From: Ketobacter sp. MCCC 1A13808
GTDB taxonomy: Bacteria > Pseudomonadota > Gammaproteobacteria > Pseudomonadales > Ketobacteraceae
Length of the DNA stretch: 64,000 bases
Assembly (NCBI RefSeq): GCF_009746715.1
Contig: NZ_VRKW01000012.1
Span: 59,577 to 123,576 of the forward strand
Direction: 5' to 3'
Part shown: piece after piece, positions 8,885 through 17,825 of the stretch
Layout of the letters: every line of letters begins with the position of its first letter
Position numbering within the stretch: position 1 is the stretch's first letter
Notes under the pieces: generated by a model
Databases searched by the model: none
Told to the model about the DNA's origin: nothing
Seen by the model: the letters and a program-made list of their open reading frames with translations, nothing else
Program-made: the position numbers and the translations under genes

Positions 8885-9619
8885 ATGAAGAACTATATAT
8901 TGGTTGCCACCGCCTGCGCCGTTTTAGTCGCTTGTAAGGGTGAAGCAAAGAATGAAGTCGATGCGGAAGCGGCCAAGGCCGATACGGAAGTCAGCTTACA
9001 AACAGAAGATCAGAAAGTCAGTTATTCCATTGGCGTCCGTTTCGGTGAAGGGATGGGTAAAGATCTTCAGGAACTGGATCTGAAAACGTTTTACAAAGGG
9101 TTTGAGGACGGCTTTAAGGGCGTAGAACCCAAAATGACCCCGGAAGAGATGGTTGCTACCATGAATGCGCTGCAAACCCGCAAAATGGAGGAGCAGCAGA
9201 AAGCGCAGTCCGAAGCCATGGATAAGAACAAGAAAGAGGGCGAGGAATTTCTCGCTAAGAACAAAGAGCGCGACGGTGTAGAAGTGACTGAGAGTGGGTT
9301 GCAATACGAAATCATCACCGAAGGTGACGGCGAAACACCGGACTCCAACGACAAAGTGAAAGTGCACTACCATGGTACATTGCCGGACGGGACCGTTTTT
9401 GACAGTTCCGTTGAGCGTGGCGAGCCCATTGAATTTGCAGTAGACGGCGTTATCAAAGGTTGGACAGAAGCGCTGCAGATGATGAAAGTTGGCGAAAAAC
9501 GCAAGCTGTTCGTGCCTTCTGACCTGGCTTACGGCGATCGTGGAGCGGGTCCGAAAATCGGCCCCAACCAGGTATTGTTGTTTGATGTTGAACTATTGGG
9601 CGTGGAAAAAGTCGACTAA
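8885..9619 (+). CDS. FKBP-type peptidyl-prolyl isomerase lipoprotein (FkpA/Mip-like)
   Basis: 244 residues from the ATG at 8885, which follows a clear AGGAG site. A longer in-frame opening to 8708 has no ribosome site and would bury the signal peptide. The N-terminus has a lipobox, VLVAC (Cys17). An N-terminal helical dimerisation domain (about 40-135) precedes an FKBP domain (about 150-243) with VKVHYHGTLPDGTVFDSS and VPSDLAYGDRGAG. Such proteins speed proline isomerisation and act as chaperones in the periplasm. The gene is divergent from algP and closed by a strong terminator at 9647. Confidence 0.92.
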   Translation: MKNYILVATACAVLVACKGEAKNEVDAEAAKADTEVSLQTEDQKVSYSIGVRFGEGMGKDLQELDLKTFYKGFEDGFKGVEPKMTPEEMVATMNALQTRKMEEQQKAQSEAMDKNKKEGEEFLAKNKERDGVEVTESGLQYEIITEGDGETPDSNDKVKVHYHGTLPDGTVFDSSVERGEPIEFAVDGVIKGWTEALQMMKVGEKRKLFVPSDLAYGDRGAGPKIGPNQVLLFDVELLGVEKVD

Positions 9620-9646
9620 GCCGCTTTGTCGTCTGGCCTGAATGTT

Positions 9647-9678
9647 AAAAAATACCGACTTTAAGTCGGTATTTTTTT
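9647..9678 (+). terminator. Rho-independent terminator of the FKBP gene
   Basis: Stem AATACCGACT / AGTCGGTATT with a 3-nt loop, flanked by an A-run and a following run of T residues, 28 bases after the FKBP stop codon. Confidence 0.93.
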
Positions 9679-9803
9679 GGCTAAAATGACAGCATGGTGG
9701 TGTCTAATGTAACAACTCGCAGATGCCTCTGTTTTACAGTAAGCTGTCGATTCGGCAAAAAACGGATTCAAGAATAACGACATAGAATAAGGAGCAAAGC
9801 ACT

Positions 9804-10358
9804 ATGTTTCGTCCCGTTTATCGCTTTACCCTGGTATTGATTGTAATGGGCCTGAGTGCCTGTAGCAGCAACTCTCCGACCATAGAAAGTAATATGGGCG
9901 TGAAGGGCGCTCCGGATTGGGTGAATGAAGGCACCCAGTCGGTTGATAGTGTAGACGGGCGTTTCATTTATGGTGTTGCTTCTGCGCCGTCTATGAATGA
10001 CGAATCGCTGCAAACGGCTACCGCAGATAATCGCGCCCGTGCCGAAGTCGCTAAAGTGGTTTCCACCTACGTCGATTCCACCATGTCGGATTACACCGCA
10101 GCCACCGGGGATACGTCCTCTAACAGCATCGAGAACAGTATTAATAGTGCGACTCAAACGGTACTCAACGGCGCCAAGATCAAGGGTCGTTGGAAAGATA
10201 AAAATACCGGGAATGTCTATTCATTCGCGGAAATGGATATGAAGGCATTGGATGACGCGATCAGCACCGCAGGGAAGTTATCGGATAGCTTTAAAGCCTA
10301 TTATTCAGAAAACGCATCCGCGAATTTCGATCGCTTTATAAAGGATACTGAAGAATGA
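9804..10358 (+). CDS. LPP20-like lipoprotein, first gene of a lipoprotein operon
   Basis: 184 residues with a lipoprotein signal (LSAC, Cys20). The mature part begins with a short linker, then APDWVNEGTQSVDSVDGRFIYGVASA and an Asn/Asp/Ala-rich helical region, the layout of LPP20-type lipoproteins. The start follows AAGGAG. The stop overlaps the next start as ATGA, so it is translationally coupled to the LpoB-like gene. The fourth gene of the operon is a second, longer LPP20-like protein. It is probably outer-membrane anchored and periplasmic; no molecular function is known from the sequence. Confidence 0.75.
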   Translation: MFRPVYRFTLVLIVMGLSACSSNSPTIESNMGVKGAPDWVNEGTQSVDSVDGRFIYGVASAPSMNDESLQTATADNRARAEVAKVVSTYVDSTMSDYTAATGDTSSNSIENSINSATQTVLNGAKIKGRWKDKNTGNVYSFAEMDMKALDDAISTAGKLSDSFKAYYSENASANFDRFIKDTEE

Positions 10359-10942
10359 AGTATTGGATTCTAAGCGCGTTTGTATTGCTTTTGGGGGCTT
10401 GTAGCACCTCCGTCGAGCGGGTTTCATCGGATTCCACTATTGATCTGAGTGGTGCCTGGAACGACACCGACTCCCGCCTGGTGGCGGAAGAGATGATTCA
10501 GGATGCGTTGTCTCGTCCTTGGATTTCAGATTTTAGCGGTCGCACAGGGAAGCGACCGGCCGTTATCGTCGGCACTGTCCGCAATCTCAGCCACGAACAT
10601 ATTAACGTGAAAACCTTTGTCGCTGATATGGAAAGGGCGTTAGTGAATTCCGGCAAGGTGGATTTTGTGGCCTCTCGGGATGAGCGTGGTGAGATCCGAG
10701 ATGAACGCATTGATCAGGATTTGAATGCGCGGGAATCTACCCGTAACGCGGCCGGGCAGGAGTTGGGTGCCGATTTTATGTTGCAAGGCCAGATCAATAC
10801 AATTATCGATATGGAAGGCAAGCAGCAGGTGCGCTATTACCAGGTCGATCTTACTATGATCAGTATGGCGGATAACCGGAAAGTCTGGCTGGGTCAGAAG
10901 AAAATTAAAAAATTGGTTAAAAACTCCAAACTTCGTTACTAA
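10355..10942 (+). CDS. lpoB: Penicillin-binding-protein activator LpoB-family lipoprotein
   Basis: 195 residues with a lipobox LLLGAC (Cys16). The body matches the LpoB/YcfM family: DLSGAWNDTDSRLVAEEMI at the start of the domain, IVGTVRNLSHEHINVKTF, ARESTRNAAGQELGADFMLQG and YYQVDLTMISMADNRKVWLGQKKIKK. In E. coli LpoB is an outer-membrane lipoprotein that activates PBP1b. Whether this copy does so here is an inference, because it lies in a conserved-looking four-lipoprotein operon and not beside ycfL. It is coupled to the upstream gene by a 4-base overlap. Confidence 0.8.
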   Translation: MKYWILSAFVLLLGACSTSVERVSSDSTIDLSGAWNDTDSRLVAEEMIQDALSRPWISDFSGRTGKRPAVIVGTVRNLSHEHINVKTFVADMERALVNSGKVDFVASRDERGEIRDERIDQDLNARESTRNAAGQELGADFMLQGQINTIIDMEGKQQVRYYQVDLTMISMADNRKVWLGQKKIKKLVKNSKLRY

Positions 10943-10956
10943 GTTTCCGTCACTCT

Positions 10957-12282
10957 ATGACGCCAAAAATAGTGATCAGGGTACTGCTCCTGTTGGGTGC
11001 CCTGATTTTTCAATCCGGGTGCGCCTCGTGGCAGGTGAACCAGCTCGCAACCAATCTGACCAGAGCCGGGCCGCAGGCAACCCTGGATCACCTGCAACAA
11101 ATATCCCCTTCCAACCGTGACCGGGCGCAGTACCTGTTGAATCGCGGTATGCTGAAATTCTATCTCGGTGAATTCGGTGCCAGTCGCCAGGATCTGGAGC
11201 AAGCTAAATCCATTATGACGTCGTTACAGGCAGCGAGTGTGTCCGAGAATCTAGCAGCCGTCAGCGTGAATGAAGCATTGCGGGCGTACTCCGGTTCTGC
11301 CAGCGATCAGGTTTTGGTGCACCTGCTGCTGTCGTTGAATTATTTGTTCAGTGGGGACGCAGACGGAGCCCGGGTGGAAATGCTGCAGGCGAATGTCACC
11401 ATGCAGCGTCTGGATGACGGTAAAACAGATCAGGGACAATTAGCCGGCGCGCAGTACGTAGCCGGCGCGATCTATGAAATGAACGGCGAATACGACGATG
11501 CGTATATTAGTTATCGCAGGGCCTATAACATTCTCAATGAACGCAAGGATCCGATCCCTGGTGCGTTGAAAACGACATTGCTGAATTTAGGTAAGCGTCA
11601 GGGGCGTGATGAGGATTACCGCGAATACAGCGCCCGTTTTGGTGCCTCGGCAACGCCGTTGGCGAAGGGGGAAGTGGAATGGCTTTTGTTTTATCTGGAC
11701 GGTGTGGTCAGCACCAAAACCGATAGCCGTATTTCAGTCTACAGTGATCGTGCCCGCTCGATGGTGAGTGTAGTAATGCCCCGTTACAATCCATCTAATT
11801 ATCGCGCCCGGTTTATATCATTGGCTGCAAATGGCCAGACGCAGCGAACAGACATCATAGAAAATCTGGAAGACCGGGCCCGGGAAGACCTCAAAAACGA
11901 TAGCGCTAAAATGCTGGCAGCGGCCACCTTAAGGGCTGTCGCCAAATACAATATGGTGCAGGAAGCACAAGATAAAGGCGATGCGGCCGGTATTTTGATG
12001 AACGTGCTATCGGTTGCGTCAGAGCAAGCTGATTTGCGCAGCTGGAATATGTTGCCGGCGTCCATTCAGGTGGCCCGCATCCGGGTATCTGCAGCCACCC
12101 GGGTACAATTGCCGGAGTTGGGGGTGACCCTGCCTGCCGCCGATACCCTGGCTGCGAAGCAACTGGCCGCAGTCATGGCAAACAGCCTTAACGATGATTA
12201 TTTTACCTATCCAGTTATGACACCGACCTCGGTACCACCCTCTGAACAAGGAGAATTCAATGGCTCTTCGAATACACCTTAA
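10957..12282 (+). CDS. COG3014-like lipoprotein with TPR-type helical repeats
   Basis: 441 residues. The signal peptide ends in FQSGC (Cys22). The rest is rich in paired helices with TPR-like spacing, for example YLLNRGMLKFYLGEFGASRQDLEQA and GAIYEMNGEYDDAYISYRRAYNIL, and looks like a periplasmic scaffold. It starts 14 bases after the LpoB-like gene, and its 3' end overlaps the next gene by 23 bases. Position between the LpoB-like and LPP20-like proteins suggests a joint envelope role. No catalytic motif was seen. Confidence 0.75.
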   Translation: MTPKIVIRVLLLLGALIFQSGCASWQVNQLATNLTRAGPQATLDHLQQISPSNRDRAQYLLNRGMLKFYLGEFGASRQDLEQAKSIMTSLQAASVSENLAAVSVNEALRAYSGSASDQVLVHLLLSLNYLFSGDADGARVEMLQANVTMQRLDDGKTDQGQLAGAQYVAGAIYEMNGEYDDAYISYRRAYNILNERKDPIPGALKTTLLNLGKRQGRDEDYREYSARFGASATPLAKGEVEWLLFYLDGVVSTKTDSRISVYSDRARSMVSVVMPRYNPSNYRARFISLAANGQTQRTDIIENLEDRAREDLKNDSAKMLAAATLRAVAKYNMVQEAQDKGDAAGILMNVLSVASEQADLRSWNMLPASIQVARIRVSAATRVQLPELGVTLPAADTLAAKQLAAVMANSLNDDYFTYPVMTPTSVPPSEQGEFNGSSNTP

Positions 12283-13255
12283 TGCGGCAGTTGCGCTCGT
12301 ACTGTTGAGTGTGTTGGCAGCCTGCAGTAGCGCGCCGAAACAACCCGAATGGATTGACAAGCCGGACGCCGAATATCCGGCCCATACGCATCTGGCTGCG
12401 ATCGGCTCGGCGGATAATCGCCCACTGGCGGCGGACAGAGCTGTGAGTAACTTATCCAAAATATTCGAAGTGGCGGTAGCCGAGTCGAGTTTGGATTTCA
12501 GCTCTGCGCAGCTAAGTTCAACAGGGGGTCAGCAAGTCTCGAGTAATGAACAAAAGGTGACACGCAGTGTGAGTACCGAGGCCAAGCAGGTGATGTCCGG
12601 CGCTCAGGTTGTTGAATACTGGGAGTCGGAGGAGGATGCCAGGATTTATGCGCTGGCGATCCTGGCCAAACAGCCTGCAGCGAATCGCTTTCGCAAATCC
12701 ATCACGACCTCTGATCGGGAAATCAACGAACTGGTCAATTACGCAACCAGCAAGGCGGGCAATCCGTTGGTTGCATTAAAGGCGTTAAAAAAAGCGCATG
12801 GGCTGCAACTGGAGCGGGATCAGCTCAATAAGAATCTAATGGTGGTGGCAAGCGGGCAAGGCGTTGACGGGCGTTATGATTTACCGGCGATTGAAAAGTT
12901 GATCCGCGACGGTTTATCGACGTTGAAGATCGCCGTAAAAGCGGATGACCCTTCCGTAAAAGCCGAATTACAAAAAGCCATTTCTGATCTAGGCATTACT
13001 ACTGCGCAGCAGTCTAATCTTGTGTTGCAAGGCACCCTGGATACGGCTCCGGTAGAAGCGCGGCAAAATTGGTATTGGCTGCGGGGTTCCTATGAGCTGA
13101 TCTTCTTTGACGGAAGTAATGTGCTGGACAAACAGCGCTGGCCGATCAAGGTATCGTCGACCGAGCAGAATCTGTTAAAACAGCGCGCGCGGGATGAGAT
13201 TAATCGCAATTTGCCCCAGTATGTGTTTGACATGTTGTCCTCTGCGCCAAATTGA
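12260..13255 (+). CDS. LPP20-family lipoprotein, last gene of the operon
   Basis: 331 residues with a lipobox SVLAAC (Cys22), followed by PKQPEWIDKPDAEYPAHTHL and AAIGSADNRPLAADRAVSNL, the LPP20 signature region. A C-terminal domain follows (about residues 215-325). The start lies inside the end of the previous gene and has a strong AAGGAG site at about 12248. It is a longer relative of the first gene of the operon. The stop is followed by a convergent lipoprotein gene. Function unknown; surface or periplasmic lipoprotein. Confidence 0.78.
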   Translation: MALRIHLNAAVALVLLSVLAACSSAPKQPEWIDKPDAEYPAHTHLAAIGSADNRPLAADRAVSNLSKIFEVAVAESSLDFSSAQLSSTGGQQVSSNEQKVTRSVSTEAKQVMSGAQVVEYWESEEDARIYALAILAKQPAANRFRKSITTSDREINELVNYATSKAGNPLVALKALKKAHGLQLERDQLNKNLMVVASGQGVDGRYDLPAIEKLIRDGLSTLKIAVKADDPSVKAELQKAISDLGITTAQQSNLVLQGTLDTAPVEARQNWYWLRGSYELIFFDGSNVLDKQRWPIKVSSTEQNLLKQRARDEINRNLPQYVFDMLSSAPN

Positions 13256-13285
13256 GCCAGCTAGGCACTTGGAATGACGCTGGCA

Positions 13286-13783
13286 TTACTCTTGATACTG
13301 ATCAGATGGGGGTGATTCTTGCAATGCGTGTCCCGGCTCCAGGCCGGGAGGCGAGACAAACGCGGATAATGTACATTTTACTTTGTATTCGTCGATGTCT
13401 GACTGGATCGTATAGGTGTGATTAGGGAGCGTGGTTAAATGCAACTTGCCGCGCTCTTGCAGATCGTCAACATCGTGAAATACACCTCGTAGCTGCCAGT
13501 AACAATAACCTTCCAGCACATGTTCTCCTGGTTTAACCAACTTGAAATCGCCTTTTGCCATCGGCGCGGGTTCGATTAACTGATCATCCAGGGTATCGAT
13601 GCGGTGTCCGGTGTAGAGCATGCCTCCTTCATAGGGCACACCTTTGTCCGCACGATAGCCCATTACAATCAGGGACTGCCCATTCAATTCAGTGGGGACT
13701 CCACTCGGATGATGGGCACAGCCATTCAATACTAGCGTTGTTAGAAGCGCCAAAATCTGTGTTAAAAACGATTGTTTAATCAC
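13286..13783 (-). CDS. Small lipoprotein of unknown function
   Basis: 165 residues with a lipoprotein signal (LVLNGC, Cys22) and a beta-rich mature part, for example LHLTTLPNHTYTIQSDIDEYKVKC. Two cysteines (in EGYCYW and VKCTL) could form a disulfide. The C-terminal tail is polar and proline-rich. I do not recognise the family. It converges with the lipoprotein operon (30 bases) and is divergent from nhaD. Confidence 0.7.
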   Translation of the reverse strand: MIKQSFLTQILALLTTLVLNGCAHHPSGVPTELNGQSLIVMGYRADKGVPYEGGMLYTGHRIDTLDDQLIEPAPMAKGDFKLVKPGEHVLEGYCYWQLRGVFHDVDDLQERGKLHLTTLPNHTYTIQSDIDEYKVKCTLSAFVSPPGLEPGHALQESPPSDQYQE

Positions 13784-13975
13784 AAGCTAACCCCCTGGAA
13801 GTTCGTCAATTAATGGTAGCGTATACTGCCGAATAGTTGTCGGCTGTTTCAAAAATGCCTTAAATCCAGGCCGGTTAGCCGCAGGTTGTGCTCGATTCGG
13901 CTTGCTGCTTAGTCTAAAATTCATGCCATCCCGCGATTCACAAATGTGCCATCTTATCCCGACCAGGAACCGCCC

Positions 13976-15211
13976 ATGACCGCAGTATTATTGGTGTTGG
14001 TGACCTTGGGGTTTATCTCCATCGTCATAGAAGATATTGTTCATATCGACAAAGCAAAAACCACCCTGTTTTTTGGCTCCACGGTTTGGATGCTTTATTT
14101 CATGGCCCCGCCTCACCACGCAAGCTACGAAGAAGTGAGCCATGCCCTCAATGAAAACCTGCTGGATATCGCGACACTCTGGTTATTTCTGATGGCGGCA
14201 ATGACTTTTGTTGCTTATCTTTCCAGTAAAGGGATTATTGATGGTTTAGTGAATCGCTTGTTACCGGAGCGTCTTAGCGAGCGTAAACTGATGATGCTTA
14301 CCGGGCTTTTTGCTTTTATATTCTCCTCAATGGCAGACAATATAACTTCGACCTTGGTCTGTATCACGGTGTTGGTGAGCCTGAAGTTACCTACGGAAAA
14401 ATTGCTGCGCTATATCGTCTTGGTTATCTTTTCGGTAAACGCCGGGGGGGCTGCTCTGATTACCGGTGACGTCACCACGTTGATGATTTTCCTGGCAGGC
14501 AAAGTCGCTATTCTGGATCTGGCGCTTCTGGTCCTGCCGGCCTTGATCGCTGTTTTGTTATTGGCTTGGATGTTGTCGCGGCCTTTAACGGACGATCTGG
14601 TTTTGCAGAAGCAGGAATTCAATATTACTCGGGGCGACAAAGTGATTGCCTATATGTTTTTCTTCACCATATTGGGCACGATAGTGGCCAATATTGCCTT
14701 CTCCATACCCCCGGTTCTGTCCTTTCTATTCGGTTTGTCACTGATGTTTATGGTAGTCCAGTTCATGAATAAGGACGAACCCATACTGGATTATGTGCGG
14801 CGGATTGAATTTGATACCTTGCTGTTTTTTCTGGGCGTGTTGTTGCTGGTGGGCATGCTCAAGGAGTTGGGTGTGCTGGCTTATTTCCCGAAACTGTATA
14901 ATTACCTGCCGACACTAGCAGCAAATTATGTGGTGGGCCTGGTTTCTGCTTTGTTTGATAACGTGCCCTTGACCGCCGCTTTGCTCAAATCCGGTATCGA
15001 TATGTCGTTGTCCGAATGGCTGACGCTGACATACAGCGTGGGTGTGGGTGGTTCGCTATTAGTGATCGGATCTGCCGCCGGTGTGGTGGCCATGAGTAAA
15101 GTTGAGGCGCTCACGTTTGGCAGCTATCTGAAATTTTCCGGATATTTGTTGGTGGCCTACACCGTGGGGTTCGTCGGTGTGGTGACGCTGGGGCAGATAC
15201 TCAGTCAATAA
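13976..15211 (+). CDS. nhaD: NhaD-type Na+/H+ antiporter
   Basis: 411 residues from the ATG at 13976, which has AGGA eight bases upstream; an in-frame GTG at 13946 is less likely. About 11-13 hydrophobic segments are present. Typical NhaD segments are EDIVHIDKAKTTLFFGSTVW at the start, FSSMADNITSTLVCITVLVS and FDNVPLTAALLKSGIDM. The polar Asp-Asn and Asn-Val-Pro clusters in mid-membrane are the expected ion-binding sites. NhaD exports sodium or lithium in exchange for protons and is common in salt-living bacteria. It converges with the WD40 lipoprotein gene, 4 bases apart. Confidence 0.92.
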   Translation: MTAVLLVLVTLGFISIVIEDIVHIDKAKTTLFFGSTVWMLYFMAPPHHASYEEVSHALNENLLDIATLWLFLMAAMTFVAYLSSKGIIDGLVNRLLPERLSERKLMMLTGLFAFIFSSMADNITSTLVCITVLVSLKLPTEKLLRYIVLVIFSVNAGGAALITGDVTTLMIFLAGKVAILDLALLVLPALIAVLLLAWMLSRPLTDDLVLQKQEFNITRGDKVIAYMFFFTILGTIVANIAFSIPPVLSFLFGLSLMFMVVQFMNKDEPILDYVRRIEFDTLLFFLGVLLLVGMLKELGVLAYFPKLYNYLPTLAANYVVGLVSALFDNVPLTAALLKSGIDMSLSEWLTLTYSVGVGGSLLVIGSAAGVVAMSKVEALTFGSYLKFSGYLLVAYTVGFVGVVTLGQILSQ

Positions 15212-15215
15212 TGCG

Positions 15216-16166
15216 CTATTGGGCTTTCCACTGATTGACCAGGCCATTGGAAAACACGTTCAGAAAAGTCCCGCTCTGATGACCATAAGCCACATCGGTG
15301 ACGACCAGTCCGGAGGGTCTCCAGAACAGCGGCGCGTCGGCACGCCAGCTTTGCAAGTCGTTACCGCTGTCAACATCCCAGAGCATGAGTCTTCTGGCGG
15401 TGAAACCGGTGAGCAGGGTTGTGTTATCCGTTGAGAACGCAGCCCGAGTGATGGTGGTGCGGTGGTGCCCGATTTCCGATACTTCTTTGCCGCTTTGGGT
15501 CAGCCAGATTTTTCCTTTGCCGTAATACAGGCTGGCGAATACCAGACTGCCGTCGTTGCTTATCGCTACGGCGCTGACATCGTCACCCAATTGGTAGGCG
15601 AATGTGACCTTAGCCTGCGACAGATCCCAGACTTTCATGATGCCATCTTCCGATCCGGTGACGCCGGTTTTCCCATCAGCGCTGATAGCGACTGTGTTGA
15701 TGTCGCCGGAATGCGTCAAGGTGCTAATGACGGAGCCGGTTGTGGTGTCGATATATAGAGCGGTGTAGTTTTCTTGTCCGATGATGGCGTATTGGCCTTT
15801 ATCGGACAGGGCCATTGCCAGTATGCCGCCATTGGCAGGCCAGAAGCCCCGCGCTTTGCCACTGGCGACCTCCCAAAGCACAAAACGTTTTTTTTCTGCA
15901 GTGAGTGCGAATTTACTGTCGGTGGAGAATGCCGACGCAACCAGTGTGGAATATTCTCCGCCGACATGGTTCCAGTTGTACAGGCGCTCACCATCCTGCA
16001 GCCGCCATAAACTGCCACCGTGCTCCATTGAACCTATTAAGGCGTATTGGCCGTCAGGGCTCAGCGAAGAGGTGTAGGCACCGTTGCTGGTAGTTTGCCA
16101 TTCCCGCTCAGGTGATGTGCAGGCGGAAAGCAATAATGACAATGCAAGCGTTACGAATAGGCGCAT
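15216..16166 (-). CDS. WD40-repeat lipoprotein
   Basis: 316 residues. The signal peptide ends LLLSAC (Cys16). Five to seven beta-propeller blades are visible, for example SLSPDGQYALIGSMEHGGSLW, AISADGKTGVTGSEDGIMKVW and AFSTDNTTLLTGFTARRLML. It is probably a seven-blade propeller anchored to a membrane on its periplasmic side. No partner is suggested by sequence. Its upstream neighbour on the same strand is rsd, separated from it by a terminator. Confidence 0.88.
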   Translation of the reverse strand: MRLFVTLALSLLLSACTSPEREWQTTSNGAYTSSLSPDGQYALIGSMEHGGSLWRLQDGERLYNWNHVGGEYSTLVASAFSTDSKFALTAEKKRFVLWEVASGKARGFWPANGGILAMALSDKGQYAIIGQENYTALYIDTTTGSVISTLTHSGDINTVAISADGKTGVTGSEDGIMKVWDLSQAKVTFAYQLGDDVSAVAISNDGSLVFASLYYGKGKIWLTQSGKEVSEIGHHRTTITRAAFSTDNTTLLTGFTARRLMLWDVDSGNDLQSWRADAPLFWRPSGLVVTDVAYGHQSGTFLNVFSNGLVNQWKAQ

Positions 16167-16250
16167 GGGATGAAACTGGATCCTGACTGAGGAATTTACA
16201 GTTAACTATGAAAGGCTTATCAACAGTGTAGCAGGCGGTTTTAAAACGTA

Positions 16251-16273
16251 AAAAGAGCGCTACGCGCTCTTTT
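16251..16273 (-). terminator. Rho-independent terminator of rsd
   Basis: Perfect arms AAAAGAGCGC and GCGCTCTTTT with a 3-nt loop, 38 bases beyond the rsd stop codon. The T-tract is short on both sides. Confidence 0.88.
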
Positions 16274-16310
16274 CATAATACGTGGTTTGGTTTGATCAGC
16301 AGTAAGGTGG

Positions 16311-16811
16311 TTACGCAACCAGTTCGCTGTGACTGGTGTGTAAGGATTCGATCAACTGATCTTCCAGATCGAAGCGCTCTACGATGTTGATGCCCAAATG
16401 ATTCAGGTCTTTAGCTAATTGGCTGAGATTGCTTTCGCAATCGTTTGCCGTGGAGTAGCGGTCGTTAAAGTCGAGCGCAATCTCGGTGGAGCGCTGGATT
16501 AGCGGCAGGATTCTGTCGATGGTTTTCTGATAGTCTTCCTGGAATTGCTCTGCTTCGCGCATCAGGTGTTGGTATACCTCGAAATGCCCTGCAGATACAT
16601 AGTCGATTAAAACATCACACAGAGCCTGCACGCGTATGCTGATGGGGGTATCTTTGGTAGCGAATTGCTTTAACCCATCGACTTTGCAATACAGTAAAAT
16701 TAATTCTTGTCGTTCCTGAAGCCAGCGTGAAATAACTTTATCCACCGTACCCCACTCTTCAATTTTGTTCTCAGCGGGTGTGGACTGGGTAGTTGGTACT
16801 TCGGTCAGCAT
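16311..16811 (-). CDS. rsd: Regulator of sigma D (Rsd/AlgQ family)
   Basis: 166 residues from the start at 16811, chosen because GGGGAGGAA lies seven bases upstream; a 25-residue extension is open but lacks a site. The body WGTVDKVISRWLQERQELIL and CDVLIDYVSAGHFEVYQHL match Rsd/AlgQ. These all-helical proteins bind sigma-70 region 4 in stationary phase and free core polymerase for other sigma factors. In Pseudomonas AlgQ also affects alginate and siderophore genes, which fits the presence of algP. The order rsd, dsbB resembles Pseudomonas. Confidence 0.9.
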   Translation of the reverse strand: MLTEVPTTQSTPAENKIEEWGTVDKVISRWLQERQELILLYCKVDGLKQFATKDTPISIRVQALCDVLIDYVSAGHFEVYQHLMREAEQFQEDYQKTIDRILPLIQRSTEIALDFNDRYSTANDCESNLSQLAKDLNHLGINIVERFDLEDQLIESLHTSHSELVA

Positions 16812-17217
16812 TTTGGTGTTCCTCCCCATTTGCATGGAATAGGTTGTTTGTCGGTAGTGCGAAAATGCACTGTTACCTTTTTGCACAACGAAGCGATATT
16901 GACCGCTTCTTTCATTTTTTAAAGTTTGCCCGTAGGCGCTTGCATCAAATTGTATTCCGGGGAAAGAGCAACAGGCGGTTGAGAAACGGATTTGTTGCGC
17001 TGTATTTCCTAACCCGGTCTATCGAGAATATTCAAAATGGGGGGGTGGGGCAAGACAATGTGAGCGTACAAAAATGGCTATATTGCATTGACAATTTTTT
17101 AGTTCTTGGCTTCCCGGCTAAAATGGCCGAAAAAGCAGCATAGAGGATATGGAAAACAAATTTCTTATGAAAACATGTTCTATCTTTGAGGATGAAAAAA
17201 CCACAAAACAGCTTGGT
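16812..17217. other. Intergenic region upstream of rsd
   Basis: About 400 bases without a convincing gene. An open plus-strand frame (16793-17143) overlaps the rsd start in the opposite strand and shows no family signal. The right edge holds the hairpin of the dsbB 3' end. The rsd promoter must be here, but no clear boxes were identified. Confidence 0.45.
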
Positions 17218-17230
17218 TTAAGGCTGTTTT
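17205..17230 (-). terminator. Terminator hairpin at the dsbB 3' end
   Basis: Arms AAAACAGC (17205-17212) and GCTGTTTT (17223-17230) with a 10-nt loop. The stem overlaps the dsbB stop codon. On the minus strand it is followed by a T-rich run (17193-17199). Confidence 0.65.
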
Positions 17231-17715
17231 CGTAGCATTTGAAGCAAGGAAAGTAGGCTGAACCCGATGAAAACCAACAGGGTTTGAGCCGGAATCGACA
17301 AGCCCATCAAGCTCCATTGGATATCTGCACACTCTCCGGCGCTATTAAATATAATGCGAAGTGTTTCTCCGATGGGAAAGGTTTCCAGCATATAATCCAA
17401 TCCGGGGCTGCATTCCGGAACCTGATCTTTCGGCAGGTTTTGTAACCATAAGTGACGCCAGCAGACAGCAATGCCAAACACACTGAATAGCAATGCCACG
17501 CCGCTATAGATCCGTTGACCCCATTGTTTGGGATTGTGAACCCATGCCAATAAGAACGAAACACCGATGGCGATTACCAGGCCGCGATCAATCAGGCAAA
17601 GAGGGCAGGCTTCTAAACCCAGATGGGATTGCAGGTAAAAGTAAGCGAAAGACATGGAGACTATGGCACCGACAACGCCGATGGCATTGACTGGCCGATT
17701 GGAAGGTAAGGTCAT
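17218..17715 (-). CDS. dsbB: Disulfide bond formation protein DsbB
   Basis: 165 residues with four membrane segments. The first redox pair is CPLC (Cys37/Cys40), just after the first helix. The second pair lies in the periplasmic loop, VPECSPGLDYML and AGECADIQW. DsbB reoxidises DsbA and passes electrons to quinones, so it supports disulfide formation in exported proteins. It lies downstream of the RMF-like gene on the same strand, with about 110 bases between. Confidence 0.95.
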   Translation of the reverse strand: MTLPSNRPVNAIGVVGAIVSMSFAYFYLQSHLGLEACPLCLIDRGLVIAIGVSFLLAWVHNPKQWGQRIYSGVALLFSVFGIAVCWRHLWLQNLPKDQVPECSPGLDYMLETFPIGETLRIIFNSAGECADIQWSLMGLSIPAQTLLVFIGFSLLSLLQMLRKQP

Positions 17716-17825
17716 GCTGATTATTCTTATCAGTTGAATGAAAGCTGCCGATTATAACCATAATCCGGCAATCGCAGTGACCTTCGATCCTCTATTGCTG
17801 ATAAAGTTCTGCCGTTTGGCAGCTT

